From NCBI GenBank assembly GCA_019056595.1, contig CP036163.1:4526001-4590000 (forward strand): a stretch of DNA of 64,000 nucleotides. Direction: 5' to 3'. The position numbers and the translations under genes were made by a program. Under the pieces are notes generated by a model, which saw only the letters and a list, made by a program, of their open reading frames with translations, did no database searches and was not told where the DNA came from. Shown one piece after another: positions 38,457-46,510 of this stretch; the stretch's first letter is position 1; each line of letters starts with the position of its first letter. The stretch comes from Pectobacterium atrosepticum. GTDB lineage: Bacteria > Pseudomonadota > Gammaproteobacteria > Enterobacterales > Enterobacteriaceae.

Positions 38457-39086
38457 CTATTTCCCGGCCAGCAACTGGTGTTGCAGTGCAAAGTGCACCA
38501 GTTCTACCGTGGATTCACACTGTAATTTACTGAGAATATTGGCGCGGTGAACATGAACCGTCTTATGGCTAAGTTCGAGCTGTTCAGCGATGCTTTTGAC
38601 GCTAATCCCGTTGATCAGCAGGCTGAATATTTCTCGCTCGCGTGGTGTCAGCGTCAGTAACTCCTTCGGTGGCTGCTGCTGATGGCGAATGGCGTGCAGC
38701 GCATCGGCACACAGGTAAAGGCCACCGCTGCTGACCACGCGAACCGCCTGCACTAACTCTTCTGGGCCACAGCGCTTCGTTAGGTAGCCGCCCGCGCCCG
38801 CATCCAACGCACTTTGTACAAACGCAGTGGTGTCATAGATGCTTAGAATAATGGCGCGAAAATTGGGGCGCTGCTGACGTAGGCGGGTTAATAACGACAG
38901 GCCGCTTTCATCGGGCATGGCGATATCAATCACGGCAACGTCAATCGGCTGTTTGAGCAGATGCGGCCACGCCTGTGCCGCCGAGCCATATTGGCCAACG
39001 ACCTGAATGTCATTCTCTAATGTCAGAAGCTGTGCAAAGCCAGACCGTACAACGATGTGATCGTCAACCAAAGCCACATTAATCAT
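38457..39086 (-). CDS. uhpA: Response regulator UhpA
   Basis: About 209 residues from ATG at 39086 (MINVALVDDH, aligned with E. coli UhpA MITVALIDDH). Upstream in-frame ATG 39113 and TTG 39116 would add about ten residues of no family similarity. Receiver domain with acidic pair D8-D9 and acceptor D54 in VAVIDIAMPD; Lys in YLTKRCGPEEL. C-terminal LuxR-type helix-turn-helix LTPREREIFSLLINGISVKSIAEQL with SHKTVHVHRANI. It probably activates its own operon, in which afuABC replaces uhpT as the transporter. Confidence 0.92.
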   Translation of the reverse strand: MINVALVDDHIVVRSGFAQLLTLENDIQVVGQYGSAAQAWPHLLKQPIDVAVIDIAMPDESGLSLLTRLRQQRPNFRAIILSIYDTTAFVQSALDAGAGGYLTKRCGPEELVQAVRVVSSGGLYLCADALHAIRHQQQPPKELLTLTPREREIFSLLINGISVKSIAEQLELSHKTVHVHRANILSKLQCESTVELVHFALQHQLLAGK

Positions 39087-39185
39087 GGTTTCGCCGTGTG
39101 AATCCAAAGTCATCAAAGCGCCATAATGCGGGGGAATGCAGAGGCGAGCAATAGCAGATAATTAAAATGGAATCGGCTTAACAGA

Positions 39186-39312
39186 TATACCCGTCATACT
39201 TCAAGCTGCTTGTGCGTTGGCTGCTCTTACTCACCCCAGTCACTTACTTGTGTAAGCTCCTGGGGATTCGCTCGATTGCCGCCTTCACGCAACTCGAATT
39301 ATTTAGGGTATA
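39186..39312. repeat. ERIC element, full length (127 bp), upstream of uhpA
   Basis: Canonical size and structure: TATACCCGTCATACTTCAAG at one end, the core CTCACCCCAGTCACTTAC ... GTAAGCTCCTGGGGATTCGC and CTCGAATTATTTAGGGTATA at the other. It takes up a third of the 372-base gap between uhpA and the lipoprotein gene. The remainder must hold their divergent promoters, which I could not place firmly. Confidence 0.95.
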
Positions 39313-39458
39313 TACAATTCTATTTATTGATCGAATGGTGAAAGGCATATTGATAGAACGCGGAGTTATTTGACTCATTTTATCGAGAGACATACTGTTT
39401 TTCTCCTTAAATCTATGTATTTAGAAATCGATGTGTTTACGATATCAGGTGAAACAGA

Positions 39459-40274
39459 ATGATGAATAAATGGCGTATAACGCTGGTGGCGGGAATGGTC
39501 ACAGCCGCAATGGCGTTGACCGCGTGCGATAATGCAGGTAGTTCTGCCAATCATATTAAAGTTGGTGTGATTAACGGCGCAGAGCAGGATGTCGCCGACG
39601 TCGCGAAGAAAGTTGCAAAAGAAAAATATAATCTGGATGTCGAGCTGGTTGGGTTTAGCGGTTCGCTATTGCCGAACGAGGCAACGGATAAAAGCGATCT
39701 GGATGCGAACGTATTTCAACATCGTCCTTTCCTGGAACAGCAAAATCGCGAACACGGTTATAAACTGGTGGCGGTAGGGAACACCTTCGTTTTCCCGATG
39801 GCAGGCTATTCGAATAAGATCAAAAACATCAACGACCTGAAAGACGGCGATACGATTGCGATTCCTTTCGATCCCACTAATCTGGGACGAGCGCTGCTAT
39901 TACTGGAGAAAACTGGATTAATTACCCTTAAGCCGGATACAGGTTTATTGCCGACGGTGCTGGATATCACGACCAATCCACATAACCTGCGTATTATGGA
40001 GGTGGAAGGAGCGCAGTTGCCACGTTTGTTAGACGATCCACAAGTGACGGTGGCGATAATCAGTACGACATATATTCAGCAAACGGGCTTAACACCAACC
40101 AAAGACGGTATTTTCATCGAAGGTAAAGAATCACCGTATGTGAATATCATCGTAACGCGTGAAGATAATAAAACGGCGGAGAACGTCAGAAAATTTATTA
40201 AAGCCTATCAGTCTGATGAAGTTGAGCAGGCTGCCGACCGTATTTTTAACGGTGGTGCAGTGAAAGGTTGGTAA
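39459..40274 (+). CDS. NlpA/MetQ-family substrate-binding lipoprotein, orphan
   Basis: 271 residues. Lipoprotein signal peptide with lipobox LTAC (Cys23), so membrane-anchored in the periplasm. The rest is an NlpA/MetQ binding fold (IKVGVINGAEQDVADVAKKVAKEKY, NEATDKSDLDANVFQHRPFLEQQN, IAIPFDPTNLGRALLLLEK, SPYVNIIVTREDN). MetQ proteins bind methionine for MetNI, but no metN or metI lies nearby. This may be a paralogue with another ligand; I cannot name it. I saw no convincing MetJ box upstream. Confidence 0.85.
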   Translation: MMNKWRITLVAGMVTAAMALTACDNAGSSANHIKVGVINGAEQDVADVAKKVAKEKYNLDVELVGFSGSLLPNEATDKSDLDANVFQHRPFLEQQNREHGYKLVAVGNTFVFPMAGYSNKIKNINDLKDGDTIAIPFDPTNLGRALLLLEKTGLITLKPDTGLLPTVLDITTNPHNLRIMEVEGAQLPRLLDDPQVTVAIISTTYIQQTGLTPTKDGIFIEGKESPYVNIIVTREDNKTAENVRKFIKAYQSDEVEQAADRIFNGGAVKGW

Positions 40275-40490
40275 TACGCATTTTGATGCTGCCATTTTTA
40301 CTAAAAAGATGGTAGCGCATTAATTTGTATTTGAATTATTCGCAAGATTGTCTTTTTTATTAAACTCAATTAATAAGCTTAATGAAATCCCTTATATACA
40401 CTCTTTAATTGTCGGCGGTGTGTTATTTATTATCGATTAAATAATGCATCGGAAGACACTACTATTCACTAATTGTAAAGAGGGATATTT

Positions 40491-41435
40491 ATGGCTTACC
40501 CAACAACAAATCTTACTGGGATTATCGGTTTTGCAAAAGCAGCGAATGTTACCGGAGGGTCGGGCGGTAAAGTTGTTACGGTAAATTCTCTGGCCGATTT
40601 TAAGTCCGCCGTGAGCGGTTCCACAAAAACCATCGTGGTGCTGGGAGCATCGCTAAAAGCATCAGCCTTGACTAAGGTCGTATTTGGCAGCAATAAAACC
40701 ATTGTCGGTTCTTTCGGCGGGGCTAATGTACTGACTAATATCCACCTGCGCGCTGAGAGCAATTCAGCTAACGTCATTTTCCAGAATCTGGTTTTTAAAC
40801 ATGATGTCTCAATCAAGGACAATGACGATATCCAATTATATCTGAACTACGGTAAGGGATATTGGGTGGACCACTGTTCATGGCCGGGGCATACGTGGAG
40901 TGATAGCGACGGCAGCCTCGATAAACTGATTTATATCGGTGAAAAAGCGGATTACGTCACGATCAGTAACTGCTTATTCTCAAACCATAAATATGGCTGT
41001 ATTTTCGGTCATCCGGCAGATGACAACAATAGTGCATACAATGGCTACCCACGTTTGACCATCTGCCACAACTATTACGAGAATATTCAGGTTCGTGCGC
41101 CAGGCCTGATGCGTTATGGTTATTTCCACGTATTCAACAACTACGTCAATAAATTCAACCTGGCCTTTACGGTTGCGCAGAATGCCAACGTGCTTTCTGA
41201 ACGTAACGTATTTGGCACCGGCGCTGAAAAGAAAGGCATGGTTGATGATAAAGGTAATGGCTCAACCTTTACGGATAATGGCAGTTCACCGGCGGCTGTA
41301 GCGAGCAAATCAACTGCGGCTAAATGGACGGCATCATCTAACTATTCATACAGTTTGATGACAACTGCGGCGGCTAAATCCTGGGTTGTTTCTAATTCTG
41401 GAGCGCAAAGCAGTGCGCTGAAATTCCCGTCATAA
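40491..41435 (+). CDS. pnl: Pectin lyase, Pnl type, without signal peptide
   Basis: 314 residues, polysaccharide lyase family 1 parallel beta-helix. The N-terminus MAYPTTNLTGIIGFAKAA and the length match the DNA-damage-inducible pectin lyase Pnl of P. carotovorum as I know it. Conserved WVDHCSWPGHTWSD and VRAPGLMRYG, the latter fitting the family RxPxxRxG motif with the catalytic Arg. It cleaves methyl-esterified pectin by beta-elimination. There is no export signal: the chain begins directly with the mature fold. In P. carotovorum pnl is controlled by RecA-RdgA-RdgB rather than by the usual pectinase regulators. A clear hairpin terminator follows. Confidence 0.88.
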   Translation: MAYPTTNLTGIIGFAKAANVTGGSGGKVVTVNSLADFKSAVSGSTKTIVVLGASLKASALTKVVFGSNKTIVGSFGGANVLTNIHLRAESNSANVIFQNLVFKHDVSIKDNDDIQLYLNYGKGYWVDHCSWPGHTWSDSDGSLDKLIYIGEKADYVTISNCLFSNHKYGCIFGHPADDNNSAYNGYPRLTICHNYYENIQVRAPGLMRYGYFHVFNNYVNKFNLAFTVAQNANVLSERNVFGTGAEKKGMVDDKGNGSTFTDNGSSPAAVASKSTAAKWTASSNYSYSLMTTAAAKSWVVSNSGAQSSALKFPS

Positions 41436-41516
41436 TCATTGACTATTTTTATTACGATCTTGTCTGCTGAGTATTTTATTAGGAATTGAAACTCTTTAAA
41501 TATTGAGTATGCCGTA

Positions 41517-41556
41517 ATATGCCACTCGGCGAACATGTTAATGTTGAGTGGCATAT
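41517..41556 (+). terminator. Intrinsic terminator after pnl
   Basis: Perfect 11-base arms ATATGCCACTC / GAGTGGCATAT with an inner AACAT-ATGTT stem in the loop, then TTTATTT. It also separates the convergent racemase gene and could work in both directions. Confidence 0.8.
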
Positions 41557-41592
41557 TTATTTGAATGAATTAATATAAATAACTAAGGCTAA

Positions 41593-42309
41593 TTAAGCGG
41601 CGATGTTATTTTTTTGGTTGTGGGTAAAATACCACTCAACCGTTTTCTTGATTAACTCTTCTGTGGCATCGATATAGTGCTGTGGTGAGATCCTGACTTC
41701 CTGTTCCAGAATCAGTGGAAGCTCGGTGCAACCCAAAATGATTTTCTCGACGCCAGCCTGCAATAGGCGATCTTTGACCGGTGACAGCATGCTATAGGCC
41801 CCGGAAATATCACCGGATTTATAGGCATAGATACTTTCCATTACCTGGTGTTGGTCAGCATCATCCGGCGTGTAGCACTCAATATTATCGGTTATCAGAT
41901 TGTCCTGATAAATTCTCGCTTTCACTGTTGCCGTCGTCGCTAATAAGCCGACGCGTGTTGTATTGGTATTCCTAATTGCCTGACAGGTCACATCAATAAT
42001 GCTGATCATTTCCGCACTACACTGTTGTTTTAATTCATTGAACCAATAATGTGCGGTATTACACGGAATAATGATGCATTCAGCGCCTGCGTTTTCGAGA
42101 ATTTTCATATATTGCAGCATTTTACCCAGCGGTGACGCGCTGTGCTGGAGAATGCACTGTGTTCTGTCTGGGATATCAGGAATAGAAACCGCAATCATTG
42201 GAATGTGGTCTTGATCCCGATACGCTGGCGTGTTTTTGATCAGTTTTTGCATCGCATCGACGGTGGCACCCGGCCCCATACCACCCAGAATTCCCACGAG
42301 ACTGTTCAT
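41593..42309 (-). CDS. Aspartate/glutamate racemase family protein
   Basis: 238 residues. PLP-independent Asp/Glu racemase fold with both catalytic cysteines: Cys83 in IIIPCNTAHYW and Cys194 in ILGCTELPL. The N-terminus LVGILGGMGPGATVD is typical of aspartate racemases. It should interconvert L- and D-Asp (or Glu). It is divergent from a LysR regulator and near an amino-acid/dicarboxylate symporter, which suggests a small unit for amino-acid use or D-amino-acid production. Substrate not settled. Confidence 0.88.
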   Translation of the reverse strand: MNSLVGILGGMGPGATVDAMQKLIKNTPAYRDQDHIPMIAVSIPDIPDRTQCILQHSASPLGKMLQYMKILENAGAECIIIPCNTAHYWFNELKQQCSAEMISIIDVTCQAIRNTNTTRVGLLATTATVKARIYQDNLITDNIECYTPDDADQHQVMESIYAYKSGDISGAYSMLSPVKDRLLQAGVEKIILGCTELPLILEQEVRISPQHYIDATEELIKKTVEWYFTHNQKNNIAA

Positions 42310-42531
42310 GCTGTTAACCCTGTAGCATTATGAAATTAAAAGGATAATCGCATACTGGCGGGCAATGTGAATTGCTAAATTCCCATCTGCTATGTATGAT
42401 TTGCATAACTATTGGCATCTCTATGCTTTTACTGGGTTTAACGGCACGCGGTGGGACGACTCTTTGTTGGCGATGTAAAACACGGGTATAGGGAACGAAA
42501 ACATGACGCTGAGCGTTTTGAGTGAGGGGTG

Positions 42532-43431
42532 ATGCTAAACAATATCGAAACCAAGTGGCTCTATGACTTTATCATGTTGGAAGAGCACCGTAGTTTTACG
42601 CTGGCTGCCGAGAAGCGGAATATCTCTCAATCCTCATTTAGTCGGCGCATTCAGGCGCTGGAAGCGGCGGTCGGGTTTGATATTTTCGACCGCAGCGTGC
42701 TGCCGCTGCAATTAACCGAACAGGGTCGCGTGTTCCACGCCTATATCCGCAATACGCTGGACGACTTGGAGTATCAGCTCAATAAGTTGCACGGTGGAGA
42801 TAATTACAAAAATAAGATCACTATTGCGGCAGCGCATTCGCTGTCGGTGTTTATCATGCCGGAGCTGTTAAAAGACGTGCCGGACCCGCAGGAAAAAATC
42901 TTCTATGTTGAATCGATCGATGTGGATGAAGCGGTGCTGAATCTTAAAGAAGGACGCAGCGACTTCATTTTCTCGTTTTACAATGAGGATCTGATGGGCG
43001 AGCCCTTTATGCACGAGAAGATACTGGAATCTCGGCTTTATCCAGTCTGCGCGTGCGACAGTGCAGGGAAGCCGCTGTTTGATGTAAGCGCCTCATCGGT
43101 GCCGTTACTCAATTATACCGAGACGAGCTATATGGGGCGTCAGGTCAGCCGTTACTTATCTAGCGTCGATAGCGATAAGTTTACGGTCAACTTTGTTTCT
43201 TCCATGAGCGACTTGCTCAAGCGTATGACAAAGAAAGGGTATGGCATTGCCTGGCTGCCGGACTATTCGATTCAAGAAGAGCTGAAAAACAAAGAGCTGG
43301 CGATCCTGAACATGGAAAATGCCGTGATCCGCATGGGCGTTTATCTGTATCGGCTTGATGCGCGGCTGAATGTGGCTTCGGAGAAATTCTGGCGCTATAT
43401 GAAAGGGCTGTCATCGACGTCTGGGCTATAA
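42532..43431 (+). CDS. LysR-family transcriptional regulator
   Basis: About 299 residues. N-terminal winged helix (WLYDFIMLEEHRSFTLAAEKRNISQSSFSRRIQALEAAVGFDIFDR), then a LysR substrate-binding domain. ATG 42532 follows GAGGGGTG and is preferred over the GTG just before it. It is divergently transcribed from the racemase gene with about 220 bases between, the usual layout for a LysR protein and its target. It may also control the symporter gene downstream, which is convergent with it. Confidence 0.88.
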   Translation: MLNNIETKWLYDFIMLEEHRSFTLAAEKRNISQSSFSRRIQALEAAVGFDIFDRSVLPLQLTEQGRVFHAYIRNTLDDLEYQLNKLHGGDNYKNKITIAAAHSLSVFIMPELLKDVPDPQEKIFYVESIDVDEAVLNLKEGRSDFIFSFYNEDLMGEPFMHEKILESRLYPVCACDSAGKPLFDVSASSVPLLNYTETSYMGRQVSRYLSSVDSDKFTVNFVSSMSDLLKRMTKKGYGIAWLPDYSIQEELKNKELAILNMENAVIRMGVYLYRLDARLNVASEKFWRYMKGLSSTSGL

Positions 43432-43463
43432 ACGTCGCGATAATATGATTGTACGACGAGAGC

Positions 43464-43492
43464 TAAAAAAATAGCGGCCCGAAGGCCGCTAT
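43464..43492 (-). terminator. Intrinsic terminator of the symporter gene
   Basis: ATAGCGGCC-CGAA-GGCCGCTAT, a 9-base GC-rich stem with a 4-base loop, followed on the minus strand by TTTTTT. It lies 26 bases after the symporter stop codon, between two convergent genes. Confidence 0.92.
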
Positions 43493-43517
43493 AGATGAAG
43501 CATTCACTCATACAGCA

Positions 43518-44825
43518 TTAGCTATTTTGTGTTGCCTGCTGAGGTTCTTTATAAGCGACGACCTCATCGGTAGCCTCTTCCTCATCATCGTCGTGGATGT
43601 CTTTTTCCAGACTGGCCACAACGGCGGTAGAGATACTGTTACCGATGACGTTAGTTGCAGTACGGCCCATATCCAGGAACTGGTCGATACCGATAATCAG
43701 CAGAATACCGGCTTCTGGCAGGCTGAACATTGGCAGCGTTGCGGCGACGACTACGATAGAGGCACGCGCTACGCCCGCCATTCCTTTACTGGTGATCATC
43801 AGCGTCAGCAGGATCAGGATTTGCTGGGTGATGCTTAGGTCGATGTTGTAAGCCTGTGCGATAAACAGAATCGCAAAGGACTGGTACATCATGGAACCAT
43901 CAAGGTTGAACGAATAACCCAGTGGCAGCACAAAGCTGGTGACTTTTTTCGGTACGCCGAATTTGGTCAGTGCTTCCATGGTTTTCGGGTAAGCGGACTC
44001 ACTACTTGCGGTAGCAAAAGCCAGCATGGTCGGTTCACGAATCAGCTTCGCCAGAGTCACGATGGCTTTGCCCAGGAACAGGTAGCCAACCAGGAACAGA
44101 ACGCTCCACAACACGGCCAGGCCGAGATAGAACTCACCGATCAGTTTACCGAAGTCGTAAAGCAGTCCCAGGCCTTGTGTGGTAATCGCGGAAGCGATTG
44201 CGGCAAACACAGCAATAGGGGCCAGCGCCATTACGTAGTCGGTCACGCGGAACATCACTTTGGTCAGTTCTTCGATCATGGAAATGATCGTGGTCGCGTG
44301 TTTGTTTTTGCCTTTCACATAGGCAAGTGCGGAGCCGAAGAACAGAGAGAACACCAGAATTTGCAGGATCTCATTGTTCGCCATCGCTTCTACGATGCTT
44401 TTCGGGAAGATATGGCTGATGAAGATCTTAAGCGTGAATCCGTCCGTATTCAGGCCAGTTGCAACCTGCTGTACAGGGATTTCGAGATTCATGCCTGCAC
44501 CGGGTTGGAACAGGTTCGCGAAGAGCATACCGATAAGCAGAGAAATGAATGATGCGCTGACAAACCAGATCATTGCTTTCATACCGATACGGCCAACGGC
44601 AGAAGAGTTTCCTCCCATGCTTGCCAGGCCAGAAACCAGCGTAGCGAAGACCAATGGTGCGATGATCATTTTAATCAGGCGCAGGAAAATATCGGTAACC
44701 ATGTTGAAATAAGATGCAATTTCTTTTGCTCGACTGCCATCAAGATACTGATGGCAGGCCCATCCGATTAATATCCCCAGGACGATAGCCAAGACTATCT
44801 GTACAAGTAACTTCTGCCTTTGCAT
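43518..44825 (-). CDS. Dicarboxylate/amino-acid:cation symporter (DAACS, GltP/DctA type)
   Basis: About 435 residues from ATG 44825 (MQRQKLLVQIVLAIVLGILIGW) with GAGG six bases upstream. An in-frame upstream extension to 44915 has no family similarity. Family hallmarks: IFLRLIKMIIAPLVFATLVSG, the serine-rich hairpin tip ATASSESAYPKTMEAL, GYSFNLDGSMMYQ and GIDQFLDMGRTATNVIGN. It takes up glutamate, aspartate or C4-dicarboxylates with protons or sodium. The C-terminus is strongly acidic (DDDEEEATDE). A nearby racemase hints at Asp/Glu as substrate. Confidence 0.9.
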   Translation of the reverse strand: MQRQKLLVQIVLAIVLGILIGWACHQYLDGSRAKEIASYFNMVTDIFLRLIKMIIAPLVFATLVSGLASMGGNSSAVGRIGMKAMIWFVSASFISLLIGMLFANLFQPGAGMNLEIPVQQVATGLNTDGFTLKIFISHIFPKSIVEAMANNEILQILVFSLFFGSALAYVKGKNKHATTIISMIEELTKVMFRVTDYVMALAPIAVFAAIASAITTQGLGLLYDFGKLIGEFYLGLAVLWSVLFLVGYLFLGKAIVTLAKLIREPTMLAFATASSESAYPKTMEALTKFGVPKKVTSFVLPLGYSFNLDGSMMYQSFAILFIAQAYNIDLSITQQILILLTLMITSKGMAGVARASIVVVAATLPMFSLPEAGILLIIGIDQFLDMGRTATNVIGNSISTAVVASLEKDIHDDDEEEATDEVVAYKEPQQATQNS

Positions 44826-45411
44826 ATAAACCTCATGTTGATGAATTGATTCAGACAACACAATATTATTGCCGCGTGATGGTTGGTGCTTTCCCTGAAT
44901 ACACCAAGCCCTCACCCGAACCTGTTATTGGGGTGTTGTGTCTGCCCGCCGATATTACAACGATTCTTGTTTTTTACATTTTTTTTCTGCGGATTGTTAT
45001 GCAATTGTGATCGTTGTCATGCGAAAAATGCATATCCGCACCGCTTGTAATGATAAATAGGGATGTAGTGAGCAGTTCGAGAGAAAGCTATAAAATCAAT
45101 TAACTTTTTATTAAACAATATGTTGGGTTGATTTTCTCCGGGTAAGAAAAGGTGGGGTAAGGTGTTGAATTAGTGTTGCTAATGATGCGGTGAGTTACAT
45201 CAATAAAATACATGGTCAATTGGTTAAAAACTGGGTAGTAATAAGGAAACAATCAACGAAAGAATGATATATGTCGCATTTATTGGTTACATTAGTTTTT
45301 TAATTATTTTAACTAGTGGTTTGATTTATTAATTATGATAGCCAATAAAATCGCATGAAATAAAGTGTAATTATTAATCAAAGTGTTTCTGTTTTGTAAT
45401 GTTTACCGTGT
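44826..45411. other. AT-rich non-coding gap with a CRP-like site
   Basis: No convincing gene. At 45006-45021 TGTGA-N6-TCATG resembles a CRP site (one mismatch in the palindrome TGTGA/TCACA beyond the last bases) about 180 bases upstream of the symporter start. The rest is A/T-rich. Confidence 0.45.
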
Positions 45412-45508
45412 TTGGTTATTCAGAACGGTGTTTTTTGTTGTTTAAATTGGCGTTATTGGTTATTTAAAATGTTGTTTTTTTTATTTAAAATACTGTTGTT
45501 GGTTATTT
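45412..45508. repeat. Degenerate 44-bp direct repeat, a little over two copies
   Basis: TTGGTTATT begins units at 45412, 45456 and 45499. The first two units share a T-run and TTTAAA-like segments in the same order. It ends at the stop codon of the GntR gene. Function unknown. Confidence 0.6.
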
Positions 45509-46401
45509 CACCGAAAAAGGGCGATGCTCACTTTATCGTGACACGCTTTTTCCAGATGTTTTTTCATCCTATCTGCCGCCGTTTCGGCCTCTCCCCGTTG
45601 CAGGCAATCAAGAATGACCAGATGTTCAGCTATCTGTTCCAACCTCTTGGGGTTGAAGGCGGGACTGCCTTGCCGATATTCCACCAGACGCCGTAATTGA
45701 TTGATTCGCTGTAGACTATGGTGGGCGAAACGATTGCCGCTACAAGCGAGCAGCGTTTCATGAAAGTGCGTATTAGCATCGAACATTTCATGGGCCGTGA
45801 GCGTCAGATACCCACCATTAAGGATGTCTTCCTGCTGTTTACGGCAGGCGTTGAGCGTGTGCGGATCGATATGAAACTGCGGCGACAGCAGGCTGACCGG
45901 CTCAACCAGTAGGCGGAAGGTGAAACTCTCCTCATAAGCGGCCACGGAATCGATAATCGGCGTGGTTCGCCAGCCTTGACCGGTACGAAATTCTAGCCAG
46001 CCTTCCTGTTGAATTCGAGTCAGAACGTTACGTAGTACGGCGCGGGACACCTGACATTCTCGCATGAGATCCACTTCTGAAAACTGCTCGGGCAACCGCC
46101 GAGCGAGACGCATATCGACAATCTTCTGGTAGAGCGGATCTTCACTGCTGGCGGCTAATTCTGAGACCAGTCGACCTAGTTCATGGGCATGGCGGTCGAG
46201 ATAAAACCCTCGGTTGCGGTGGTAATGCAGCATACCTCTTTCTGTCAGGTACAGCAGGGCAGCCTTGACCGGTGTGCGGGAGGCGTTCAGCACTTGCGCC
46301 AGCGATGATTCGATCAGGTGAGCGCCGAGTGGGAGTTGCTCACGGCGAATATAGGCGACAATCTGCCTGACAATCCTTGTCTGTAGGGGAGTTAAAGCCA
46401 T
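45508..46401 (-). CDS. GntR/FadR-type regulator with two winged-helix segments
   Basis: 297 residues. Residues 1-75 form a GntR winged helix (QIVAYIRREQLPLGAHLIESSLAQVLNASRTPVKAALLYLTERGML). A second winged-helix-like segment follows around residues 90-145 (YQKIVDMRLARRLPEQFSEVDLMRECQVSRAVLRNVLTRIQQEGWLEF), then an FCD-type helical ligand domain with His/Asp metal-site candidates (ANTHFHETLL, AEHLVILDCL). Most FCD proteins have only one HTH. It lies 109 bases downstream of a citrate-type transporter on the same strand and probably controls it. Confidence 0.85.
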   Translation of the reverse strand: MALTPLQTRIVRQIVAYIRREQLPLGAHLIESSLAQVLNASRTPVKAALLYLTERGMLHYHRNRGFYLDRHAHELGRLVSELAASSEDPLYQKIVDMRLARRLPEQFSEVDLMRECQVSRAVLRNVLTRIQQEGWLEFRTGQGWRTTPIIDSVAAYEESFTFRLLVEPVSLLSPQFHIDPHTLNACRKQQEDILNGGYLTLTAHEMFDANTHFHETLLACSGNRFAHHSLQRINQLRRLVEYRQGSPAFNPKRLEQIAEHLVILDCLQRGEAETAADRMKKHLEKACHDKVSIALFR

Positions 46402-46480
46402 CGCTATCCTGCCATGTCGTTTAGGGTGTTACGGAGATATCGTTTTGCTCTTGCCAGCAAGGAGCACTTACCAAAAGAAT

Positions 46481-46503
46481 GTGCTCCGGCCAAACCGGAG
46501 CAC
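46481..46503 (-). terminator. Hairpin between citrate transporter and regulator
   Basis: Perfect 9-base stem GTGCTCCGG / CCGGAGCAC with a 5-base loop, followed on the minus strand by ATTCTTTT. It lies just after the transporter stop codon, so it may terminate or attenuate before the GntR gene. Confidence 0.75.
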
Positions 46504-46510
46504 TCCTGAC

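Noticed and set aside
39360..39458. MetJ boxes upstream of the MetQ-like gene
   Set aside because: Only one poor match to AGACGTCT was seen and no tandem boxes.
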